This document shows positions 1-7,523 of a DNA stretch of 13,249 bases, in pieces. The translations under genes and the position numbers were made by a program. The first letter of the stretch is position 1, and the number at the start of each line of letters is the position of its first letter. The notes under the pieces were generated by a model that worked only from the letters and a program-made list of their open reading frames with translations, had not been told where the DNA came from and ran no database searches. Source of the stretch: Candidatus Latescibacterota bacterium (GTDB lineage: Bacteria > Blakebacterota > Blakebacteria > Blakebacterales > Blakebacteraceae); contig JAGLTZ010000127.1 in the NCBI GenBank assembly GCA_023135015.1, positions 1 through 13,249 on the forward strand. Reading direction: 5' to 3'.

Positions 1-1098
1 CATCCGCAGCAGGACAGGCACCGGCGTGGAAAAGGATCCTATCTTATTAACTTCGGCGTCATATGAGGTAAGTGTATCGAGGTCGGTCTCCTCCGCTTCC
101 TCGTCCAGCTCCAGGAAAGTGCCAAGACTTATGGTATCCGCTGACGCGGTGAGACGGACCTCATAAGTGGAGCTGTTCCACGAAATACCGGGGCTCAGGT
201 TCAGCAGACCGATATGGAACGAAACCTGGTCGTTGATGACTCCGGCCACCCCCAGGTCGATTCCGAAGCCTCTTCCCGACACTGCACTGAAAGTGCTGTC
301 GGCTATGACCTCCGGATCGTCCGATTCATCATCCACCAGACCGCCGGGAAAACCAGCACTCCGGTACGTATAGACGGCATTGCCGAACATGCCGCTCTCG
401 GTGAAAGTCAGATCGACCAGCCCCTCATCGATACCCGCGTATTGATGCCCCATGTAGTACTTCAATCCAACACCACCATACAATTCGCGGACCGGTACAA
501 TGGTCATCGGCAGGTATGCTTCCGCTGCCATCGGCACCTTGAACGCGTAGGAGGCGTGCAGGACGGACACGATTTCGCTGTTGACCCCGAAATCGCCGAA
601 ATTGTATGTCCGGTTCAGCTCGTTGCCGTTCAGGACAAGTTCGAAAAGATCCTTCGGGAGACGGGTCTCGATATCTACAATGTGGTAGGCGCCCAGTGCG
701 AAGCGCCCCACCTGGATACCCAGGCTGGAGACCTCGGTCAGCACATCCACATGGGCGAAATCGCCAAGCGAGTTAAGGAAACTGGACTTCTCCTCATCGT
801 CCAGGAAACTCCCCTGCCAGCGGTTCCACCTCGCTATCGACATGATGTTCTGGTCCACATGGATGGAACCGGCAAGAAGCCGGAAGCTGAAAGAGCGCCT
901 CCCGGGCAACCCCAGAAGTGCCGGGTTCACCAGAGCGGCGTCTATATCCCGGAGCAGGGTCCCCCGGCCGCCTGCCATCGAGTAATCAGCTGTACTGTAG
1001 TTGCCCTGTGCCCGGGCGGTATCGGGAAGAGCGAGAATTGACACTGCCGCGAGGCAGATCAGAGCGGCGGGAAGGCGGTTCAAGAGGTAGCGAATCAT
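1..1098 (-). CDS. Secreted, probable outer-membrane beta-barrel protein, 3' end outside window
   Basis: No stop codon occurs in this frame from ATG 1098 to the left edge (366 codons), so the gene continues beyond the window. The protein starts MIRYLLNRLPAALICLAA, a clear signal peptide, with likely cleavage after ARA at residue 30. The mature part begins QGNYSTADYSMAGGRGT and has LVNPALLG followed by alternating strands with many Gly, Tyr and Phe (GRFALGAYHIV, YGGVGLKYYMGHQYAG, GIDLGVAGVINDQVSF). This resembles the PorV/FadL-like and DUF5723-like barrels of FCB-group bacteria, though I cannot confirm the family without a search. An acidic stretch (LELDEEAEETDLDTL) probably forms a loop. It overlaps the lipoprotein stop by one base (TGATG) and has a strong Shine-Dalgarno, so the two are likely made together and may act as a pair. 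A long frame on the plus strand is its antisense shadow. Confidence 0.8.
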   Translation of the reverse strand, partial: MIRYLLNRLPAALICLAAVSILALPDTARAQGNYSTADYSMAGGRGTLLRDIDAALVNPALLGLPGRRSFSFRLLAGSIHVDQNIMSIARWNRWQGSFLDDEEKSSFLNSLGDFAHVDVLTEVSSLGIQVGRFALGAYHIVDIETRLPKDLFELVLNGNELNRTYNFGDFGVNSEIVSVLHASYAFKVPMAAEAYLPMTIVPVRELYGGVGLKYYMGHQYAGIDEGLVDLTFTESGMFGNAVYTYRSAGFPGGLVDDESDDPEVIADSTFSAVSGRGFGIDLGVAGVINDQVSFHIGLLNLSPGISWNSSTYEVRLTASADTISLGTFLELDEEAEETDLDTLTSYDAEVNKIGSFSTPVPVLLRM

Positions 1099-3176
1099 CA
1101 CCGGCCACCTCCTCCCCCGCTGTCATCCGGGTTAATTATCGCCCTCAGAGTGGCGAATGCCTTAGTGAAGAGGCGGTCGTTCTTCGCCAGCCGGAACGGT
1201 GTGCCCCCTGTAGGCGGAATATCTATGCGCACACCGGTATAGAAGGGCTGCCGGAGCAGATCCCACTGGTCCCTTGTCAGGGTAATCACCGTATCCTGGG
1301 CCGCTTCACCGGTGCTTCTTATGGCGAGTACCAGTTCCACATCCGGATCGGTGTAGACCAGCGAGGAATCTTCTGCGACCATCAGGTGGACTGTCAGGGG
1401 CAGCCCCATGGTGCTGGAAATGGAGTAGGTGAGGGTAACCTCCTGGATCTCCACACCTTCCTCATCCATCTCCAGTCCTTCATCGCTGTATTCCTTGTCC
1501 AGCTCGATGCTGATTAATTCTGTGATGTTGAACTGCAGAGGAGTGGAGAAGTAGAGGTCCGCCTGGAACGACGAGTAGCTTGAAACGCTTCCCAGGTAGG
1601 TCCCATCACCCACACTCGCTGAGCCCGAAGAGCGTATGGTGGTCGGGAAGGCATTCAGGAACTGCAGCAGGTTCGCCTCGGTCTCGTTCAGATCGGTCAG
1701 AGTATAAACTCTTGTGACAGCCGATGTGTCACCCGAATCGGTGGGAGTGAAACCGGAGGGATCGAGATCGAAGACCAGATTGAGCTGCACCGGATCGGGG
1801 GTGCCCCCCTCTCCGATCAGGCTCAGCTGGAGATTTGCGGGAAAGTCGATATTGTGCCTGATGGTGAGTTCGAGGTCGACATCGGTAAGTTCGAATTTCC
1901 TCACCTCATCGAAGAGATTGCCACTCTCCTCCACCAGCTCGAAAGACTCCTCCGGTATGGAAATAATGGTCTGGTCGAGTACACCAGTGACCTCCTGGAC
2001 GACCAGGCCGGTTACAGCGGCCTGCACCGACACCGAATCGGTGCTCGAAAGAGTCACCTGGCTCCCGCTGCTTCCGCTGGAGTGGACATTGATAGTCAGC
2101 GCGAGCTCCTTGCCGCCCGAGCCGTCATCACTGGGAGCAAGTGTATGGCCGGCCAGGTCGCGCGAGTCGCTGTCCGGCGCACCAGGCGACGCAACCAGGC
2201 CCAGCAAGACGGGTGAGCCGGCGCCGTCGGTGATGTTCGGCAGTTCGATAGTCAGATCCAGAGAGATGGGGAGCTGATTATTCAGGGTTAGGGTGAGGTA
2301 GCCTGCCGAGAGGAGAGCAGACTGAACCCTGGTGGAATCGGTGATGGGGATGGTCGGGTAGAAGTCGAAATCGATCTCACTTACCTCGGCGGTTGCCGAA
2401 GAAACACGCAGTTCCCCTACCGTCACTACGACATCGATCCCCTCGGTGCCGTCCAGGTCTGTCACACCGCCCGGTGTCTGACCCGTGGCTTCGAGAAGCA
2501 GGTCGTTTCCTGTAGTGACACCGGCTAGTGATTTCTGAACGACCCTGGTCTCGCCATCCACGATGGTACCGGTCGCTGTTACATCGATGTTTACGACCTC
2601 GGCATTGCTCGCTCCCTCATCAAGGAGACGGATGCCCAGCGATGTGAAGTCGACGCCGGTACTGTTGGTTACCGAAAGTGTTACTGTTCCTGTATCGATA
2701 ACCACCTGACTGAAGCCGCCGAAGGGCGGCAGATCCTTCTGGAAACCCGCCGGGATCGAGAAGGCGGGTATCGGGAAACTGCCGGTCAGACCTGCGAGCG
2801 GTGGATAGAGCGCGTCCAGACGGAATGTGACCGACTGGGGAGGAGCCGAAGGGACGGTGAAGGCCCCGATGGCCTGAGATATCGACTCATTTAGATCGTC
2901 TAGCGTTATATCGTCTCCGATCTCGATCTTCTCCAGCGTCTGCTCGAAGTCGATGGCATAAATGCTGTCGGATCCGACGAGTACGAAATCCTCATCATCC
3001 ATCAGGTCGGTGATGTCGAACCACTGATTCAGAAGTGGGAGGTTGAATACGACCTCCCACGAAGGTGCGCTCGGACTCTTTAGAGAGCAGCCTGACACGA
3101 TGCCAAATATTAGTGCTCCTAACAGAAGAGCCGAATACGACAGCTGTCTGCGGCCGATGGAACGGTCACTCCTCAT
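1098..3176 (-). CDS. Predicted outer-membrane lipoprotein with four beta-rich modules, function unknown
   Basis: I do not recognise a named family. The 692 residues begin with a basic stretch, a hydrophobic segment (16-27) and the lipobox VSGC, so Cys30 should be lipidated. It is the only Cys in the protein. Residue +2 is Ser, which in E. coli terms favours the outer membrane. The mature start, SAPSWEVVFNLPLLN followed by DLMDDEDF, resembles the N-termini of uncharacterised lipoproteins in FCB-group bacteria (recollection, not a search). The rest is rich in Thr, Ser, Asp and Val and looks like alternating beta strands. A motif of strand, Asn-type turn, strand recurs at about 164-185, 293-313, 434-454 and 579-600. 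The end, DDSGGGGGR, is encoded by the ribosome binding site of the next gene. ATG 3176 follows GAGGAG at five bases. It shares one base with the downstream barrel gene (TGATG). Confidence 0.75.
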   Translation of the reverse strand: MRSDRSIGRRQLSYSALLLGALIFGIVSGCSLKSPSAPSWEVVFNLPLLNQWFDITDLMDDEDFVLVGSDSIYAIDFEQTLEKIEIGDDITLDDLNESISQAIGAFTVPSAPPQSVTFRLDALYPPLAGLTGSFPIPAFSIPAGFQKDLPPFGGFSQVVIDTGTVTLSVTNSTGVDFTSLGIRLLDEGASNAEVVNIDVTATGTIVDGETRVVQKSLAGVTTGNDLLLEATGQTPGGVTDLDGTEGIDVVVTVGELRVSSATAEVSEIDFDFYPTIPITDSTRVQSALLSAGYLTLTLNNQLPISLDLTIELPNITDGAGSPVLLGLVASPGAPDSDSRDLAGHTLAPSDDGSGGKELALTINVHSSGSSGSQVTLSSTDSVSVQAAVTGLVVQEVTGVLDQTIISIPEESFELVEESGNLFDEVRKFELTDVDLELTIRHNIDFPANLQLSLIGEGGTPDPVQLNLVFDLDPSGFTPTDSGDTSAVTRVYTLTDLNETEANLLQFLNAFPTTIRSSGSASVGDGTYLGSVSSYSSFQADLYFSTPLQFNITELISIELDKEYSDEGLEMDEEGVEIQEVTLTYSISSTMGLPLTVHLMVAEDSSLVYTDPDVELVLAIRSTGEAAQDTVITLTRDQWDLLRQPFYTGVRIDIPPTGGTPFRLAKNDRLFTKAFATLRAIINPDDSGGGGGR
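1106..1113 (-). promoter_or_regulatory. Strong ribosome binding site for the barrel gene, inside the lipoprotein gene
   Basis: AGGAGGTG, seven bases before ATG 1098, a nearly perfect anti-Shine-Dalgarno match. It lies in the last codons of the lipoprotein gene, where it encodes most of the Gly run, and so supports the partial gene to its left as real. Confidence 0.8.
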
Positions 3177-3190
3177 GAATACTCCTCATT

Positions 3191-4459
3191 CTAGGTGCCC
3201 ATCTGCCACGACTTCAGATAGTTCTCCTGCTCCTCGGACAGTGTATCGATCCCGATGTTCATTGTCTCCAACTTGAGACGCGCGACCCAGTCGTCGATCT
3301 CTTTAGGCACGCTGTGGACCCGGACTTCCAGCCCATCCTGCTTCAGAGCCCACTCGCAGCAGAGGGCCTGGACGGAGAAAGACATATCCATCACCGAAGC
3401 GGGGTGGCCTTCTGCGGCCGCCAGATTTATCAGCCGGCCCTTTGCGAGCACATTTATCCGCCTCCCATCGGGCATGATGTAGGCGTCGACGTGATTGCGA
3501 ACATTCTCCTCCACGCTTTCAGCCATCTCCTCAACAATCTTCAGGTCCACCTCAACATCGAAGTGTCCAGAGTTGGCTACCAGGGCTCCATCCTTCATGA
3601 CCTCGAAGTGTTCGCGTCGGATGACCGATGTGTCGCCCGTAAGGGTGACGAAGAGATCGCCTGCCCGTGCCGCGTCGAGCATCGGCATGACCTCAAAGCC
3701 ATCCATCGCCGCCTCGAGCGCCTTGACATGATCCACCTCTGTGATGATCACCCTGGATCCCTGGCCCCTGAGACGGTTAGCTACCCCGCGCCCGCACCAA
3801 CCGTAGCCCGCCACAACGCTGATACTCCCCGCCATCAGAATATCTGTGGCGCGGATGACGCCGTCGACCGTCGACTGGCCCGTCCCGTAGCGGTTATCGA
3901 AAAGGTGCTTTGTCATCGCATCGTTTACAGCCACGACCGGTATCTTTAACGCCCCGTCGGCATCCATGGCGCGCAGCCGGATAACACCAGTCGTCGTCTC
4001 CTCCATCGAGCAGCGCACATCGTTCAGGCTGTCTTCGTACTCCTTATGCAAGGTGCTTACCAGGTCCGCCCCGTCGTCCAACGTGATGACTGGCCCCCTG
4101 TCGAGCGCGGCCCTGATATGCTTGTAGTATGTGGTGGTATCCTCGCCGCGCAGTGCCTGGACGGTGACTCCGTCATGCGCCACCATGCTCGCAGCCACGT
4201 CATCCTGTGTGCTGAGAGGGTTAGAAGCGACCAGAACGAGGTCGGCGCCGCCCGCTTTGAGCGTACGCATCAATACCACCGTCTCGGCAGTTACATGGAG
4301 GCAGGCGCTTATCGCCCTTCCATCGAATGGTTTCTCCTGTGCGAACCTCTCCCGCACCTTTTCAAGTACGGGCATCTGCCTTGAGGCCCAGTCGGCGCGT
4401 CTGCGGCCGCCGGCAGCAAGAGAAGGATCAGCTATATGAGGGAGGACTGGATCAGTCAT
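3191..4459 (-). CDS. ahcY: S-adenosylhomocysteine hydrolase
   Basis: NAD-dependent enzyme that splits S-adenosylhomocysteine into adenosine and homocysteine, removing the inhibitor produced by methyltransferases. It has 422 residues, the short form of Thermotoga and archaea: it lacks the roughly 40-residue insertion of many bacterial enzymes and ends in WQMGT instead of the KYRY tail. Substrate-site residues are in CLHVTAET (53-60), LDDGAD, MEETTTG (152-158) and NDAMTKHLFDN (Lys184, Asp188). The NAD-binding loop is GYGWCGRG (218-225). AEGHP (349-353) carries the conserved His. ATG 4459 follows AGGAAGGTG with good spacing. It directly follows metK and precedes the lipoprotein gene by only 14 bases. 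Confidence 0.97.
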   Translation of the reverse strand: MTDPVLPHIADPSLAAGGRRRADWASRQMPVLEKVRERFAQEKPFDGRAISACLHVTAETVVLMRTLKAGGADLVLVASNPLSTQDDVAASMVAHDGVTVQALRGEDTTTYYKHIRAALDRGPVITLDDGADLVSTLHKEYEDSLNDVRCSMEETTTGVIRLRAMDADGALKIPVVAVNDAMTKHLFDNRYGTGQSTVDGVIRATDILMAGSISVVAGYGWCGRGVANRLRGQGSRVIITEVDHVKALEAAMDGFEVMPMLDAARAGDLFVTLTGDTSVIRREHFEVMKDGALVANSGHFDVEVDLKIVEEMAESVEENVRNHVDAYIMPDGRRINVLAKGRLINLAAAEGHPASVMDMSFSVQALCCEWALKQDGLEVRVHSVPKEIDDWVARLKLETMNIGIDTLSEEQENYLKSWQMGT

Positions 4460-4496
4460 TGCACCTTCCTGTCTTACGGGACGCCAAACAGCGGTG

Positions 4497-5639
4497 TTAC
4501 AGCCGCGAGGCGGTGTCTTTCATCTCGTCGATCATGAAGAGACTCTCCCACGTGAACTCGGGGAGTTCTCTGCCGAAGTGGCCGTAGGCGGCCGTCTTCC
4601 TGAATATCGGCCTGCGCAGCCCCAGCTTCTCGATCATCCCTTTCGGAGTCAGCGGGAATATCTCCTGTACGAGTTCGGCGAACTTTTCGTCGGAGACCAC
4701 ACCGGTGCCGTAGGTATCTACAAAGACGCTGACCGGGTCTGCAACGCCGATGGCATAGGCGAGCTGCACCTCCGCCTGGTCAGCCAGATCGGCCGCCACA
4801 AGGTGTTTGGCGACCGCCCTTGCCATGTATGAGGCAGAGCGATCCACCTTTGTCGCGTCCTTTCCGGAGAAGGCTCCTCCGCCGTGACTTCCGTAGCCGC
4901 CGTAGGTATCCACGATGATCTTGCGGCCGGTGAGACCGGTATCGCCTTGGGGACCGCCGATTACGAACCGGCCGGTTGGATTCACGAGGAATCTCGTGTC
5001 CCCATCCATAAGTTCCGGAGGGATTACCGGTTCCACGACGTGTTCCATCAGGCCTTCCCTGATGGTTTCCAATTCCGCGTCGGGGCTGTGCTGCGTGGAT
5101 ATCAGGATCGTATCCATACGGACCGGCCCGCCGTCGTCGTATTCCACTGAAACCTGAGTCTTTCCGTCAGGCCTAAGGTAATCGAGGATGCCTTCCTTCC
5201 TGACCTCGGCCAGCCGCTCTGCAAGCCTGTGTGCCAGGATGATCGGAAGCGGCATCAGCACGTCGGTCTCTTTGCAGGCATAGCCGAACATCAATCCCTG
5301 GTCGCCGGCCCCTTCCCTATCCACACCCAGAGCGATATCGGGTGACTGCTGGTGTATAGCTGTCAGAACCGCGCAGGTATCGGCCGCAAAGCCGATGGAG
5401 TTGTCGGTGTAGCCGATCTCGCGGATCGTCTTCCTGACGATATCGGGGACTTCCACATAGCAATCACAGGTGACCTCTCCTCCTACAATGGCCATACCCG
5501 TCGTCAAGAATGTCTCCACCGCCACCCGCGAATAGGGGTCACCCTCAAGCATCGCGTCCAGAATGGCGTCGGAGATCTGGTCTGCCATCTTGTCAGGATG
5601 GCCCTCGGTTACCGATTCACTTGTGAAGATGTATCTCAT
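4497..5639 (-). CDS. metK: S-adenosylmethionine synthetase
   Basis: Makes S-adenosylmethionine from methionine and ATP in the cytoplasm. The 380 residues match the bacterial family. Visible motifs: TEGHPDK (11-17, ATP and metal site), GAGDQG (110-115, signature 1), GGGAFSGKD (253-261, signature 2, P-loop-like), and [12 protein letters not shown] near the C-terminus. I chose ATG 5639 over the TTG one codon earlier because most family members begin [18 protein letters not shown]; the Shine-Dalgarno is modest (GGGA, five bases from the ATG). Gap to the fused methyltransferase/reductase upstream is 42 bases, the largest in the window, and to ahcY downstream 37 bases. No SAM riboswitch-like structure fits in those gaps. 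Every motif that I checked is intact. Confidence 0.97.
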   Translation of the reverse strand: MRYIFTSESVTEGHPDKMADQISDAILDAMLEGDPYSRVAVETFLTTGMAIVGGEVTCDCYVEVPDIVRKTIREIGYTDNSIGFAADTCAVLTAIHQQSPDIALGVDREGAGDQGLMFGYACKETDVLMPLPIILAHRLAERLAEVRKEGILDYLRPDGKTQVSVEYDDGGPVRMDTILISTQHSPDAELETIREGLMEHVVEPVIPPELMDGDTRFLVNPTGRFVIGGPQGDTGLTGRKIIVDTYGGYGSHGGGAFSGKDATKVDRSASYMARAVAKHLVAADLADQAEVQLAYAIGVADPVSVFVDTYGTGVVSDEKFAELVQEIFPLTPKGMIEKLGLRRPIFRKTAAYGHFGRELPEFTWESLFMIDEMKDTASRL

Positions 5640-5681
5640 CAATATCCCGCTCTTTCCGGTATCGGAATCTCTGGATACTTT

Positions 5682-7523
5682 TTACGCCAGAACCTTCAGG
5701 ACCTGCTCGTAGATCCCTAGAGGGGCGCTGATCTGGACGCCCTGTACCATCGGTCGGACGGCATCCAGGATTTCCCGGGCGATCCTGACCCCTTCCGCCC
5801 TGGCGCTCTCTTTATCCGGTGCAGCGGCCATCCTCTTCATTACCGCTTCAGGAACAACAACCCCCGGGATCTCATTATGCATGAACTCCGCGTTGCGGAG
5901 GCTAAGAAGCGGCCATATCCCGGCGATTATCGGGACGGAGCGTATACCCTCCATTTCGCGAATCTGCTCAAGAAATACCTCGAGCTGCTTAAGGTCAAAC
6001 ACAGGTTGTGTAACGGCAAAGCATGCTCCCGCATCAATCTTGTACCAGTAGCGCTTCAGCTCCTCCTCCATATTGACCGCCACCGGGTTGCACCCGACGC
6101 CGTGGAACAGGGCGGTGGGCCGGCCCAGGTCCTTCCTGCCGATATCACTGCCCGAGTTGAGCATCCTCGCCACATTTGTAAGACCAATAGAGTCGACGTC
6201 GTAGACCGCAGTCGCATCCGGGTAGTCTCCCAGCCTGGGAGGATCACCCGTAATAATGAGAATGTTGTGAATCCCCAGCGCGTCGAGCCCCAGCAGGTCG
6301 GACTGCATCGCAAGCAGGTTGCGGTCGCGGCACGTGTAGTGGAGGACAGCCTCTATTCCGACCTCCATCTGGATCAGTATGGCGGTCGCCTGTGCGCCCA
6401 TCCTGGAGCTGGCCCTTGGGCCGTCGGGAACGTTTATAGCGACGACACCCTGTTCTTTGAGGGCGCGTGCAGCCTCCAGAACCCTGCTCGGGTCGGGCCC
6501 CAGGGGTGGCGCCAGTTCAGCACATACGACCCACTCCCCCCGTGCAAGACTTGCACCCAGCTCCGAGCGCTGGGGCTCAGGCACAGGCTCGTATTCCGGC
6601 AGTCCGGCATCCTCCAGCACCTCGACCAGCGCCGGGTGAGCCGGCTGGTACATGCGGACGGCCGATTTCATGGCCTTTATATGGGCGGGTGTCGTGCCGC
6701 AACAGCCCCCCACCACCGACGCGCCTGCCTGTATGTACCAGCATGCGTAAGTGGCAAGGTAATCAGGTGTGGTCAGGTAGATGTTCCGCCCCTCCACATC
6801 CTTAGGCACACCGGCGTTGGGCTGCGCCGCAATGGGACGATCCGTCACCTTGACAAGCCGTTCTATCGTCCCCAGCATGCTTGCGGGCCCGTCGGAATGA
6901 TTGACACCTATAATCTCGGCGCCGGCCCTGTGAAGCTCGGCACCGAAGACCTCGGGCGGTGTTCCCAGCAGCGTGTTTCCGTCGTTGCCGCAGGTCATCT
7001 GCGCAATCACGGGCAGATCGCATACCTCGCGGGATGCATACAATCCCTGCAGGATCTGGTTCAGGTCACTGAAAGTCTCCAGGACAATGCAGTCCACCCC
7101 CCCGTCCACCAACCCCTCGATCTGCTCACGGAAAAATTCGCGGGCCTCATCGAAACTCGTGGGACCGAACGGCTCGATGCGGATTCCGAGCGGTCCGACC
7201 GATCCCCCCACGTAGACACGGTCGCCCGCCTCCTCGCGAGCAAGCTCGGCTGCACTGCGGTTGATCTCGCCCACCCTGTCCTCAAAACCGTACCGCTTCA
7301 GCTTCAACCGGTTCGCCCCGAAGGTATTCGTCTGGATCAGTTCTGCTCCCGCCTCGATATATTCGCGGTGGATCGATCGCACCAGATCGGGCTCAGAGAG
7401 ATTCAGCGCATCGTAGCATGTGTTGATGAACACACCTCGCTCGTAGAACATGGTGCCCATCGCCCCGTCCACCACCAACACATGGTTCTCCAGAAGTTCC
7501 TGCAGAGGAATAAGCCTATTCAT
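5682..7523 (-). CDS. Fused homocysteine S-methyltransferase / 5,10-methylenetetrahydrofolate reductase (YitJ type)
   Basis: Two-domain enzyme of one-carbon metabolism, 613 residues as in B. subtilis YitJ. Residues 1-290 form the homocysteine-binding barrel of MetH/BHMT type (DGAMGTMF near 19-26, QTNTFGANR, zinc motif GGCCGTTP with Cys274 and Cys275). Residues 325-613 form a flavin-dependent methylenetetrahydrofolate reductase (Glu336 in CAELAPP, HYTCRDRN at 395-402, ITGDPP with Asp427). The third zinc ligand, normally Cys in a GxNC motif, is His209 in GVNHSDGP. No pterin-binding or cobalamin-binding domain is present, so the route of the methyl group from methyl-folate to homocysteine needs a partner or another donor. 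ATG 7523 is the only usable start because an in-frame TAG lies four codons upstream. Its Shine-Dalgarno is weak (AAGGAG 15 bases away), which fits coupling to the overlapping kinase gene. A 42-base gap leads to metK. Confidence 0.92.
   Translation of the reverse strand: MNRLIPLQELLENHVLVVDGAMGTMFYERGVFINTCYDALNLSEPDLVRSIHREYIEAGAELIQTNTFGANRLKLKRYGFEDRVGEINRSAAELAREEAGDRVYVGGSVGPLGIRIEPFGPTSFDEAREFFREQIEGLVDGGVDCIVLETFSDLNQILQGLYASREVCDLPVIAQMTCGNDGNTLLGTPPEVFGAELHRAGAEIIGVNHSDGPASMLGTIERLVKVTDRPIAAQPNAGVPKDVEGRNIYLTTPDYLATYACWYIQAGASVVGGCCGTTPAHIKAMKSAVRMYQPAHPALVEVLEDAGLPEYEPVPEPQRSELGASLARGEWVVCAELAPPLGPDPSRVLEAARALKEQGVVAINVPDGPRASSRMGAQATAILIQMEVGIEAVLHYTCRDRNLLAMQSDLLGLDALGIHNILIITGDPPRLGDYPDATAVYDVDSIGLTNVARMLNSGSDIGRKDLGRPTALFHGVGCNPVAVNMEEELKRYWYKIDAGACFAVTQPVFDLKQLEVFLEQIREMEGIRSVPIIAGIWPLLSLRNAEFMHNEIPGVVVPEAVMKRMAAAPDKESARAEGVRIAREILDAVRPMVQGVQISAPLGIYEQVLKVLA

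Noticed and set aside
214..1041. A 275-codon plus-strand open frame in the left part
   Set aside because: It is the in-register antisense shadow of the partial barrel gene, which has a signal peptide, a strong Shine-Dalgarno and an overlap with its neighbour.
3177..3190. Possible terminator between ahcY and the lipoprotein gene
   Set aside because: Only 14 bases separate the genes and they hold the ribosome binding site; there is no GC hairpin with a T run.
5640..5681. Possible SAM riboswitch or promoter before metK
   Set aside because: The gap is only 42 bases, too short for a SAM riboswitch, and I see no convincing -35/-10 pair.
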